The position numbers were made by a program, and so were the translations under genes. From NCBI GenBank assembly GCA_910586745.1, contig CAJUJZ010000020.1, forward strand, positions 1 to 19,728: a stretch of 19,728 nucleotides of DNA. Reading direction: 5' to 3'. The DNA comes from an uncultured Mucispirillum sp. (GTDB lineage Bacteria; Chrysiogenota; Deferribacteres; Deferribacterales; Mucispirillaceae). Positions 6,510-14,128 of the stretch are shown here, in pieces. Position 1 is the first letter of the stretch. Every line of letters starts with the position of its first letter. Under the pieces are notes generated by a model, which was not told where the DNA came from, did not search any database, and was given only the letters and a program-made list of their open reading frames with translations.

Positions 6510-8087
6510 ATGAGTCTTATTACAGATACTCTTAATAAAATGAAAAAAGAGCAGGGCAGTGAAGAAAATGATGATAAAATGATGGCACCGCCTGCTTTGC
6601 GTAATGCTGTTGTTAATACAAAAAAATATAAAGAATTTGTTAAAAATGCAGAAATCAAAGATGTTAATGGTAATAAAGCTCCATTAAAAGGTTTTATTGT
6701 TGTCAGTATTATTTTAGTAGCTGTTATTGGTGCTGCTACAGTTTATTTTCTTAATAAAGAAGGCGATACCCTTATTAAACAGGCAGGTATAGTATCAAAT
6801 AACCAGCAGTCTGCACAGCCTGTAAATAATGGCAGTACAGTTAAATCTCTTGGAAAACCGTATAATCCTGATGAAAAAGTTGCACAGCAGGCAGCACCGA
6901 CAGATACAGCTTCTAAATCTGCACCAGCTCAAACTCAGGCTGCAGAGAAATCTATACAGGCAGCAGCAAAATCTGTAAATGCTCAGCCTCTTAATAATAT
7001 GCAGGCAAGACAGACTCAAAGTTCAATGGCATTTATGCCAGACAGCCGTCAGAATACTGGTACTAAAAAGGCAGGCAGTAAAACTGACACTAAGCAGGGA
7101 CCTGTTGATATTATTCCAGCCAATCAGCTTTTTGTAGTAACACCACAGACGGCACCAGTAAATAGTCTGCCTGTAGAACAGCCTGCACAAAAAAATACTG
7201 CTGAACCAGTTAAAAATAATGTGCAGAATAATAAACCTGCAGAAAAAAAAGATGCTGTATCTAAATCTCAAGGCTTAAACCGTAATGTGGGGGCAGGGGA
7301 TATCAGTCAGGAAGAATTAAAAAAAGCTAATGAATATACTCAAAAACAGGTAGAGGAAGAAAAAGCCCATGCTTTAAAAAATGCTCAGGCAATACAGGCA
7401 AATTATGCAGAGCAGAGTCAAAATTTAGTACCAAATAAAAGCAGTGTGAAAGATTATACTGGTAAAACAGAAATAGCAGAAGTTAAAGCCATAAAAACAA
7501 AAGACCCAGTAGGTACAGTTTCTGCAAGCACAATTTCATTATATAACCAGTATATAACAACTGGTAATAAAGCAAAAAATGAAGGCAGTTATGAAAAAGC
7601 TATAGAATATTATACAAATGCCCTTGCGTTAAATAAAAATGATGTATTATCAGCAAATATTGCAAATATGTATTTAGAGTTAAAAAATCCTAATATGGCA
7701 TTTCAAGTGGTAGTGAAAAACGGAATGACAGATGCTAAATTAATCAGCTCATTAGCTGTCCGTATGATTAATTCTAAATATTTTCTTGAAAGCAGTAAAT
7801 TACTGCAGTATGCAAATACATTAGAAAAATCATCATATATATTATTTGCCAATGGTTACTATGAGCAGTCACAGGGTCGGTATGATGCTGCTGTCCAATT
7901 TTATAAAGATGCAATGGCTGTAAATCCAGCAGATGTAAGTTCAGCTTATTATGCTGCACTTTGTTTTGAAGAACAGGGGAAAAATAGTGATGCGGTTGAA
8001 ATGTATAAATATATTATAAACAGCAGAGCATCACCAGAAAATATGAAAAAACAGGCATCATCAAAAGTGAAAAAACTTGGTAATTAA
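6510..8087 (+). CDS. Membrane-anchored TPR protein of MshN/GspB-like design
   Basis: A 525-residue protein of unknown specific function. It has a short cytoplasmic N-terminus (1 to about 60, opening MSLITDTLNKMKKEQ), one membrane segment (about 61-81, GFIVVSIILVAVIGAATVYFL less its last residues), a long low-complexity linker rich in Gln, Ala, Pro, Asn and Lys (about 95-335), and a C-terminal TPR region (about 339-515). The clearest TPR units are NKAKNEGSYEKAIEYYTNAL and GYYEQSQGRYDAAVQFYKDA. A short Ser-x-Ile N-terminus, one TM, a disordered linker and TPRs is the layout of MshN/GspB-type pilus and secretion accessory proteins, but no pilus genes are nearby. An in-frame ATG at 6495 lacks a ribosome-binding site. 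TGGAGA at 6498-6503 fits ATG 6510, so I start there. The gene stands alone. Confidence 0.85.
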   Translation: MSLITDTLNKMKKEQGSEENDDKMMAPPALRNAVVNTKKYKEFVKNAEIKDVNGNKAPLKGFIVVSIILVAVIGAATVYFLNKEGDTLIKQAGIVSNNQQSAQPVNNGSTVKSLGKPYNPDEKVAQQAAPTDTASKSAPAQTQAAEKSIQAAAKSVNAQPLNNMQARQTQSSMAFMPDSRQNTGTKKAGSKTDTKQGPVDIIPANQLFVVTPQTAPVNSLPVEQPAQKNTAEPVKNNVQNNKPAEKKDAVSKSQGLNRNVGAGDISQEELKKANEYTQKQVEEEKAHALKNAQAIQANYAEQSQNLVPNKSSVKDYTGKTEIAEVKAIKTKDPVGTVSASTISLYNQYITTGNKAKNEGSYEKAIEYYTNALALNKNDVLSANIANMYLELKNPNMAFQVVVKNGMTDAKLISSLAVRMINSKYFLESSKLLQYANTLEKSSYILFANGYYEQSQGRYDAAVQFYKDAMAVNPADVSSAYYAALCFEEQGKNSDAVEMYKYIINSRASPENMKKQASSKVKKLGN

Positions 8088-8178
8088 TGAGTGCTTTTAT
8101 TTTTAGCTGTTTATAAAAAAATATCTTGAAATTTATAGTATAGTATGATAGACATATCTATTATTTTATAAAGGACTA

Positions 8179-8197
8179 TGACGGTCAGAAACCGTCA
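8179..8197 (+). promoter_or_regulatory. Leader hairpin before rpmE, possible L31 autoregulatory site
   Basis: TGACGGT (8179-8185) and ACCGTCA (8191-8197) form a perfect 7-bp stem with a CAGAA loop. It is clearly more GC-rich than the surrounding DNA, and ends 8 nt before the AAGGAG ribosome-binding site (8206-8211) of rpmE. L31 mRNAs in several phyla carry protein-binding leader structures. This may be the local equivalent, but the binding is inference. A -10-like TATGAT lies at 8144-8149 without a good -35. Confidence 0.5.
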
Positions 8198-8219
8198 AAT
8201 ATAATAAGGAGCCCTAATA

Positions 8220-8450
8220 ATGAAACAAGGAATTCATCCAGATTATCATGAAGTAGTATTTAAATGTGCATGCGGAGCAGAGCATAAAACTCGTTCTACT
8301 ACTACTAAAACGGCTATTGCAATTTGCTCTAACTGCCACCCATTCTACACAGGAAAACAAAAATTTGTTGATACTGCCGGCAGAGTTGAAAAATTTATGC
8401 GTAAATATGAACAGGCACAAAAACAAGCTGATAAAAAAGGTAAAAAATAG
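8220..8450 (+). CDS. rpmE: 50S ribosomal protein L31, zinc-binding type
   Basis: L31 bridges the two ribosomal subunits. It has 76 residues. It opens MKQGIHPDYHEVVFKCACG and has four cysteines, C16 and C18 plus C36 and C39 (CSNC), which mark the zinc-containing (C+) form rather than the zinc-free paralogue. The segment HPFYTGKQKFVDTAGRVEKF is the family hallmark. The C-terminus is Lys-rich. The start ATG is 8 nt after AAGGAG (8206-8211), with a GC-rich leader hairpin just upstream. Confidence 0.98.
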   Translation: MKQGIHPDYHEVVFKCACGAEHKTRSTTTKTAIAICSNCHPFYTGKQKFVDTAGRVEKFMRKYEQAQKQADKKGKK

Positions 8451-8465
8451 TTTATTTTATATAAT

Positions 8466-8500
8466 TACAGCTTATAATATTATAGGCTGTATTTATATTT
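8466..8500 (+). terminator. Terminator-like hairpin between rpmE and thyX
   Basis: An 11-bp stem, 8466-8476 with 8481-8491 (ACAGC pairing with GCTGT at its base, one G-U pair, 4-nt loop), is followed by a T-rich tail (atttatattt). It lies 15 nt after the rpmE stop and 24 nt before thyX. It could end or attenuate transcription between them. The stem top is AT-only, so its strength is uncertain. Confidence 0.45.
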
Positions 8501-8523
8501 ATTAGTAGTAAGCAGGAAATTAA

Positions 8524-9240
8524 ATGCAAAAAAATACAGAATTAAAAGTAGAACTCTTGCAGCATAATGCAGAACCTGAAATGATAGCAGCATTAGCAGC
8601 TAAACTTTGCTACTCTGGAGCAGAGCTTTATGATTTAAAAGAAAAAGTTTCTAGTGCGGAGCAGACTGATTTTATTCAAAAATTAATTGGTATGGGCCAT
8701 TTTTCTGTATTTGAGCATATTTCCTTTTCATTTGGTATAGAGGGTGTATCTCGTGCACTAACTCATCAGCTTGTTCGCCACAGGCTTGCAAGCTATTCAC
8801 AAAAATCTCAGCGTTATGTTAAAGCAGGAGCTGAATTTCCATATATTATACCGCATACTATCAAGGATAACAGTCAGGCTCTTGAAATATTTAATAATGC
8901 TATGAATGAGATTGCAGAATGTTACAATAAACTTTCTGCCCTTGATATACCTGCAGAAGATGCAAGGTATGTGCTGCCTAATGCCTGCGAAACAAAAATT
9001 ATTGTTACGATGAATGCTAGAGAACTTTTACATTTTTTTGCATTAAGGTCATGCAATAGAGCTCAATGGGAAATAAGAGAGCTTTCAGATAAAATGCTTG
9101 CTTTATGTTATGACACAGCACCTGCTGTATTTGAAAAAGCAGGTCCAGGATGTGTAAATAAAGGTTGTACAGAAGGAAAATTTACCTGTGGTCAGGCTGC
9201 ACTTGTTCGCAGGCGTATTGCAGCTCTTAAAAAACATTAG
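8524..9240 (+). CDS. thyX: Flavin-dependent thymidylate synthase ThyX
   Basis: ThyX makes dTMP from dUMP using FAD, NADPH and methylene-tetrahydrofolate, and is unrelated to ThyA. It has 238 residues. The ThyX signature RHRx7S is present as RHRLASYSQKS (85-95), followed by QRY (96-98). Upstream is GHFSVFEHISFSF (59-69) and downstream YVLPNACETKIIVTMNAREL and RSCNRAQWEIRE. The start ATG follows AGGA (8514-8517). Its presence suggests that this organism makes dTMP by the flavin route, although absence of thyA cannot be judged here. The 159-nt gap after it holds no gene or clear terminator that I can support. Confidence 0.97.
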   Translation: MQKNTELKVELLQHNAEPEMIAALAAKLCYSGAELYDLKEKVSSAEQTDFIQKLIGMGHFSVFEHISFSFGIEGVSRALTHQLVRHRLASYSQKSQRYVKAGAEFPYIIPHTIKDNSQALEIFNNAMNEIAECYNKLSALDIPAEDARYVLPNACETKIIVTMNARELLHFFALRSCNRAQWEIRELSDKMLALCYDTAPAVFEKAGPGCVNKGCTEGKFTCGQAALVRRRIAALKKH

Positions 9241-9399
9241 CGTCCCTTATCCATTTCACATTATTATTCTTGAAGAAAAAGTGTCTTTTTGTAAAAAAGG
9301 TATTTATTATTGTATTAATTCAGTTAGTATTTAAAGCAGATTTTTAAGAAATTTAAAAAAGGTAGTATATTTTAATGAAATAATAAAAAGGTGAGTAAA

Positions 9400-10332
9400 A
9401 TGAGTGAAAAAAAGAAAAATATAGGAGGGCAGGCTGTTATTGAAGGCGTTATGATGCGAGCCCCAAGTAAGTTTGTAATAGCTGTCCGCCAGCCTAACGG
9501 CACAATTGCAGTGAAAAGAGATGATATTAAACTTGATTCTAATAAAATATTAAATAAACCTATTCTTCGTGGTTTAATAGGTCTTTATGATGCATTGGTA
9601 TTAGGCATAAAAGCCTTAAATTTTTCAGCAGAAAAGGCAATGCCTGATGAGTTTGAAAAAGAAGGTACATCATCTAAATTAGAAACATTTTTTTCAATGG
9701 CTTTAGGTTTGCTTTTAGGTATAGTTTTATTTTTATATCTTCCGCTTCAGCTTACAGAATTATCTAAAAAGCTATTCCCAATAGTTGAATATTCATTTTT
9801 AGTGTTTAATTTAGTTGACGGTGTTTTAAGAATAATATTTTTTGTGCTTTATTTATTAATTATATCTCAGATGAAAGATATAAAAAGAGTATTTTCTTAT
9901 CATGGAGCAGAACATAAGTGTATATTTACTTATGAAAAAGGTCAGGAATTAACAGTTGAAAATGCAAGAAAAATGAGCAGATTTCACCCAAGATGCGGCA
10001 CAAGTTTTCTGCTTATTGTATTACTTGTTTCTATTTTTGTATTTTCATTAATCCCAAAAGATTCTCACTTTTTAATAAAATTTGGTTCACGGATTATTTT
10101 TCTGCCGTTAATTGCTGGTATTAGTTATGAGATACTTAAATTAAGCGGCAGATATGCAGATAATTTTATAGTTAAAATATTAATAGCACCAGGGCTTTGG
10201 CTGCAAAGAATTACTACAAGAGAGCCAGATGATTCTATGCTGGAAGTAGCCATAGTATCTATTAAAGAGGCTTTAAGGAAAGATGATGATGAAACATATC
10301 AAAAGCCTGAAAATGTGGAATATTGTAATTAA
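9400..10332 (+). CDS. DUF1385 (YqhQ-family) membrane protein
   Basis: A conserved membrane protein of unknown biochemical role, 310 residues. The family signature GGQAVIEGVMMRAP is at 9-22, followed by a basic soluble part, then about four hydrophobic segments (FFSMALGLLLGIVLFLYLP, VDGVLRIIFFVLYLLIIS, FLLIVLLVSIFVFSLI, IIFLPLIAGISYEILKL). Between them lies the conserved YHGAEHKCIFTYEKG and FHPRCGTSF region, whose His and Cys residues suggest a metal or catalytic site (inference). A GTG at 9391 is in frame but overlaps the ribosome-binding sequence GGTGAG (9390-9395), so I chose ATG 9400. It heads a tightly packed operon with prfA, starting 18 nt later. The DUF1385-prfA-prmC neighbourhood recurs in several phyla, as I recall. 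Confidence 0.92.
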   Translation: MSEKKKNIGGQAVIEGVMMRAPSKFVIAVRQPNGTIAVKRDDIKLDSNKILNKPILRGLIGLYDALVLGIKALNFSAEKAMPDEFEKEGTSSKLETFFSMALGLLLGIVLFLYLPLQLTELSKKLFPIVEYSFLVFNLVDGVLRIIFFVLYLLIISQMKDIKRVFSYHGAEHKCIFTYEKGQELTVENARKMSRFHPRCGTSFLLIVLLVSIFVFSLIPKDSHFLIKFGSRIIFLPLIAGISYEILKLSGRYADNFIVKILIAPGLWLQRITTREPDDSMLEVAIVSIKEALRKDDDETYQKPENVEYCN

Positions 10333-10350
10333 TTTAGGAGACAAAATAAT

Positions 10351-11418
10351 ATGTATGATAAATTAGAGGAAGTAGCTGCACGGTATGATGAATTAACATC
10401 TATGCTTTCAGACCCTGAAATATTAAAAGACCAGGCGGCTTTTGCAAAATATTCAAAAGAGCATGCTGAAAAAAGACCTATTGTAGAAACATTTTTAAAA
10501 TTAAAGGAAGTTAAACATGCAGTAGAAGATGCTCATGAAATATTAAAAGGAGATGATAAGGAATTAAAAGAGCTTGCAGAAATGGAAATAGAGGAAGCAA
10601 AAGAAATTATTCCTGCATTAGAGCATGAATTAAAACTTCTTCTTTTACCAAAAGACCCTTATGCAGATAAAAATATATATCTTGAAATTAGAGCAGGAAC
10701 AGGGGGTGATGAAGCATCACTTTTTGCTGCAAACCTTTTTAGAATGTATACAAGATATGCAGAGCTTAACAGGTGGAAATTTGAAATTGTTGAAATGAAT
10801 GAAACAGGCGTTGGCGGTTATAAAGAGATAATTGCAGCCATTCGTGGTAAATCTGTATACAGCAAATTAAAATACGAAAGCGGTGGTCACCGTGTTCAGC
10901 GTATTCCAGATACAGAATCATCTGGCAGAATACATACTTCTGCCTGCACGGTAGCTGTTCTTCCTGAAGCAGATGATGTGGAAGTACAGATTGAGCCAAA
11001 AGATTTGCGTATTGATGTATACCGTTCAGGCGGTGCAGGTGGTCAGCATGTAAATACTACTGACTCAGCAGTTCGTATTACTCACCTGCCTACAAATATA
11101 GTAGTTACATGTCAGGATGAAAGAAGCCAGATAAAAAATAAAGAAAAAGCTATGAAATTATTAAAATCAAGGCTTTTAGAAGAAGAAATAAGGAAAGCAG
11201 AAACTGAGCGTTCTGAAGAAAGAAGACTTCAGGTTGGTTCAGGAGACCGCTCTGAAAGAATAAGAACATATAACTTTCCACAAAACAGGCTTACAGACCA
11301 TAGAATAAACTTAACTGTATACAGCCTTGATAAAGTAATGGAGGGTGAGCTGGAAGAAATTTTAGATGCACTAGCAGCTTATGACCAGGCTGAAAGATTG
11401 AAAAATGCAGGATTATAA
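10351..11418 (+). CDS. prfA: Peptide chain release factor 1
   Basis: RF1 recognises UAA and UAG and triggers peptidyl-tRNA hydrolysis. It has 355 residues, normal length. Motifs: YESGGHRVQRIPDTESSGRI carries the codon-recognition PxT motif as Pro-Asp-Thr (186-188), which marks RF1 rather than RF2. SGGAGGQHVN carries GGQ at 230-232, whose Gln is the target of PrmC methylation. AGGAG (10336-10340) precedes the ATG. The methylase gene prmC begins 2 nt after the stop codon, coupling enzyme and substrate. Confidence 0.98.
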   Translation: MYDKLEEVAARYDELTSMLSDPEILKDQAAFAKYSKEHAEKRPIVETFLKLKEVKHAVEDAHEILKGDDKELKELAEMEIEEAKEIIPALEHELKLLLLPKDPYADKNIYLEIRAGTGGDEASLFAANLFRMYTRYAELNRWKFEIVEMNETGVGGYKEIIAAIRGKSVYSKLKYESGGHRVQRIPDTESSGRIHTSACTVAVLPEADDVEVQIEPKDLRIDVYRSGGAGGQHVNTTDSAVRITHLPTNIVVTCQDERSQIKNKEKAMKLLKSRLLEEEIRKAETERSEERRLQVGSGDRSERIRTYNFPQNRLTDHRINLTVYSLDKVMEGELEEILDALAAYDQAERLKNAGL

Positions 11419-11420
11419 TT

Positions 11421-12245
11421 TTGACTGCAAATCAGTTTATAAAAAGGGCAGAAAAATATAATCTGCCAATTTCTCAAATTTATGATTTAGTTGCATTTAT
11501 ATTGAATATTGATTATTCAGAGGCAAAATATGCCTGTGATAAAGAAATAGATAATGAAGTGGCAGATAATGTATTATATCAGCTTGAGAATAAAGAGCCT
11601 TGTGCATATATAACAGGCAGGCGTGAATTTTACGGCAGAGAATTTATCGTAAATCATAATACTCTTATACCACGCATAGAAACTGAAATATTAGTTGAAG
11701 AAGTAATAAAAAGATATAAAAATACAGAAAATATAGAACTTATTGATATATGTTCTGGGAGCGGAGCTATAGGACTTACTCTTATGCAGGAACTTAATAT
11801 ATCTTTTTTAACACTTTTAGATATAGATAAAAAAGCATTAGAAGTATCAATGTATAATGCAGAAAAATTTAATATTATAAAAAATATAGAATTTGTATGC
11901 AGTGATATATTAAACTATACTAGTGAAAAAAAATATGATATAGTAGTCTGCAATCCGCCGTATATTGAAGAAAATGAATATACAGGACTGCAGGAAGAAG
12001 TAAAAAAAGAGCCTTATCATGCTTTAGTTGCAGAAGATAATGGGCTTATTTTTTATAAAAAAATATTGAGTAATTTTGAAATATTGTGTAAAAGTAACGG
12101 AGTAATATTCTTTGAAATAGGAGCATATCAGGCTCGTAGTGTTCTTGATTATGCTGCTGTATGTGGCCTTTATGCAGAATATGTTAAAGATTACAGCGGC
12201 AATGACAGAGTAATTATAGTTAAAAACAGTAAAAGAGGTATTTAA
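11421..12245 (+). CDS. prmC: Release factor glutamine N5-methyltransferase PrmC
   Basis: PrmC methylates the Gln of the GGQ motif in RF1/RF2, using S-adenosylmethionine. It has 274 residues. The N-terminal helical substrate-binding part is about 1-75, with PCAYITGRREFYGREF and TLIPRIETEILVEEV. The methyltransferase domain has motif I DICSGSGAIGL (109-119) and the catalytic NPPY at 178-181. The start is TTG at 11421: AGGA (11409-11412) lies 8 nt upstream and no better ATG exists nearby. Its stop overlaps the murA start by one base (TAATG). The sequence looks somewhat divergent (Ile instead of the usual Pro in LIPRPETE), but all key residues are there. Confidence 0.95.
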   Translation: MTANQFIKRAEKYNLPISQIYDLVAFILNIDYSEAKYACDKEIDNEVADNVLYQLENKEPCAYITGRREFYGREFIVNHNTLIPRIETEILVEEVIKRYKNTENIELIDICSGSGAIGLTLMQELNISFLTLLDIDKKALEVSMYNAEKFNIIKNIEFVCSDILNYTSEKKYDIVVCNPPYIEENEYTGLQEEVKKEPYHALVAEDNGLIFYKKILSNFEILCKSNGVIFFEIGAYQARSVLDYAAVCGLYAEYVKDYSGNDRVIIVKNSKRGI

Positions 12246-13507
12246 TGGAAAAACTGATTATAGAAAGCTGCCCAGCATTACATGGAGAAGTAGTAATAAG
12301 CGGTGCAAAAAATTCATCACTGCCTATTCTTGCTGCAGCAATTTTAGCAGCAGGCTCATACCATATAAGCAATATTCCTGCATTAAGAGATATAAGTACA
12401 ATGTTCAAACTGCTTAAAAATGTTGGTATAGATTCCAGTTTTGAAAATAACAGTGCTGTTTTAACAAATAATGATAGTAGAGAATTTGAAGTACCTTATG
12501 AGCTTGTAAAAACTATGCGGGCATCTATTCTAGTGTTAGGACCGCTGCTTGCTAAAAAAGGCAGAGCAAAAGTATCGCTTCCAGGCGGATGTGCAATTGG
12601 AGAAAGACCAGTTGATTTACATATTGCAGCTCTTGAAAAAATGGGTGCAAAAATAGAAGTAAAAGACGGTTATATATTTGCAGAGTGTGATAAGTTAACA
12701 GGCAAAGAAATCATATTTGATAAAGTAACAGTAACAGGTACAGAAAATATTATGATGGCAGCAGCAATAGCTGAAGGCACTACAATATTAAAAAATGCTG
12801 CACAGGAACCAGAAGTGCAGGATTTAGCTGATTTTCTTCGTAAAATGGGTGCTCAAATTGAAGGTGACGGCACAAATACTATTACTATTCATGGTGTAGA
12901 GAAACTGCACAGTGCAGACTATGAAGTTATGGCAGACAGAATTGAAGCGGGTACATTTTTATGTGCAGTAGCAGGTGTTAGCGGCGATATTACATTAAAA
13001 AAATGCCCCGTATATGCTCTTGATGCTGTTATAGAGAAACTGCGTTATGCAGGGCTTGAAATAAACATTATTGATGATGAAACAATTAATGCAAAAATGA
13101 ATGGAAGAATAAAAGCAGTAAATGTGCAGACAGCACCATATCCTGCTTTTCCAACCGATATGCAGGCTCAATTTATGGCAGTAATGCTTAAAAGTGACGG
13201 GGTATCAGTTATAAATGAGTCTATTTTTGAAAACAGATTTATGCATGTTCCAGAGCTTAAAAGAATGGGAGCAGATATATCATTGAATGATTCAAATGCA
13301 GTAGTAAAAGGCGTTCCATATTTCAGTGGTGCTCCAGTTATGGCATCTGATTTAAGAGCTAGTGCAGGGCTTGTAATAGCAGCACTTATGGCAGACCATA
13401 CAAGCTCAGTGCATAGAATATATCATTTAGACAGAGGCTATGAAGGTTTTGAAAAGAAACTTAACAGTCTCGGTGCAAAAATAGTCAGGACAGATGATAA
13501 TGAGTAA
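12245..13507 (+). CDS. murA: UDP-N-acetylglucosamine 1-carboxyvinyltransferase MurA
   Basis: MurA transfers enolpyruvate from PEP to UDP-GlcNAc, the first committed step of peptidoglycan synthesis. It has 420 residues. Substrate-binding SGAKNSSLPIL contains Lys22-Asn23. The active-site loop LPGGCAIGERPVDLH carries Cys116, the residue alkylated by fosfomycin, so the enzyme is expected to be of the sensitive type. Also seen are TVTGTENIMMAAA, EPEVQDLADFLRKMGA, FPTDMQAQFMAV and SDLRASAGLVIAALMA. GAGG (12235-12238) precedes the ATG, which overlaps the prmC stop by one base. It overlaps hisG by 8 bp at its 3' end. Confidence 0.98.
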   Translation: MEKLIIESCPALHGEVVISGAKNSSLPILAAAILAAGSYHISNIPALRDISTMFKLLKNVGIDSSFENNSAVLTNNDSREFEVPYELVKTMRASILVLGPLLAKKGRAKVSLPGGCAIGERPVDLHIAALEKMGAKIEVKDGYIFAECDKLTGKEIIFDKVTVTGTENIMMAAAIAEGTTILKNAAQEPEVQDLADFLRKMGAQIEGDGTNTITIHGVEKLHSADYEVMADRIEAGTFLCAVAGVSGDITLKKCPVYALDAVIEKLRYAGLEINIIDDETINAKMNGRIKAVNVQTAPYPAFPTDMQAQFMAVMLKSDGVSVINESIFENRFMHVPELKRMGADISLNDSNAVVKGVPYFSGAPVMASDLRASAGLVIAALMADHTSSVHRIYHLDRGYEGFEKKLNSLGAKIVRTDDNE

Positions 13508-14123
13508 TACAATACGAGTAGCACTGCCAAAAGGCAGACTTGCAGAAGAAACTCTTGAATTATTTATAAAAAAAGGTATTTGTAGAAGCGATGTTGTAGA
13601 TTTTGATTCCAGAAAGCTTATTTTTGCAGATGAAGAAAATGATATAAGTTTTCTTTTAATCAGGAATACGGATATACCAGCTTATGTAGAGTATGGTGCT
13701 GCAGATTTTGGTGTTGCAGGTAAAGATGTGCTTGCAGAAATCAAAAGCCCACTTTATGAGTTTATGGATTTAGGTTTTGGTTTTTGCAGGCTTTGTTCAG
13801 CTGGTATTGCGGGCAGAGATAATTCTTACAGACAGAATATGAAAATAGCTACAAAATATCCACATATTACTAAAGAATATTTTGCTAAAAAAGGTATTAT
13901 GGTAGATATTATTAAACTTTATGGCTCAATAGAGCTTGCACCAATTGCAGGGCTTTCTGATTTAATTGTGGACTTGGTATCAACTGGAGAAACAATGCGG
14001 AAAAATGGTCTTTGTGAAGTAGAAACTATTATGGAATCAACTGCACGACTTGTTGCAAATAAAAGTTTATCAAGGGCAAAGCATTTGCGAATAAAAGAAA
14101 TTTTAAACTTACTGGAGCAATAA
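13500..14123 (+). CDS. hisG: ATP phosphoribosyltransferase, short form
   Basis: HisG catalyses the first step of histidine synthesis, ATP plus PRPP. It has 207 residues, so it is the short form that lacks the C-terminal regulatory domain. Such enzymes normally need HisZ, which is not in the window. Motifs are VALPKGRL (7-14), GSIELAP (142-148) and the PRPP-binding DLVSTGET (158-165). An upstream ATG at 13494 is only 3 nt from the AGGA (13487-13490), whereas 13500 has 9 nt spacing and gives the family-like MSNTIRVALPKG. It is the only his gene here. murA-hisG adjacency also occurs, as I recall, in Geobacter-type genomes. bamA starts 5 nt after its stop. Confidence 0.95.
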   Translation: MSNTIRVALPKGRLAEETLELFIKKGICRSDVVDFDSRKLIFADEENDISFLLIRNTDIPAYVEYGAADFGVAGKDVLAEIKSPLYEFMDLGFGFCRLCSAGIAGRDNSYRQNMKIATKYPHITKEYFAKKGIMVDIIKLYGSIELAPIAGLSDLIVDLVSTGETMRKNGLCEVETIMESTARLVANKSLSRAKHLRIKEILNLLEQ

Positions 14124-14128
14124 TTATA

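Noticed and set aside
9276..9290. AAAAAG/CTTTTT hairpin after thyX as a terminator
   Set aside because: The stem is only 6 bp, almost all A-T, its T's are within the stem and no U-tract follows.
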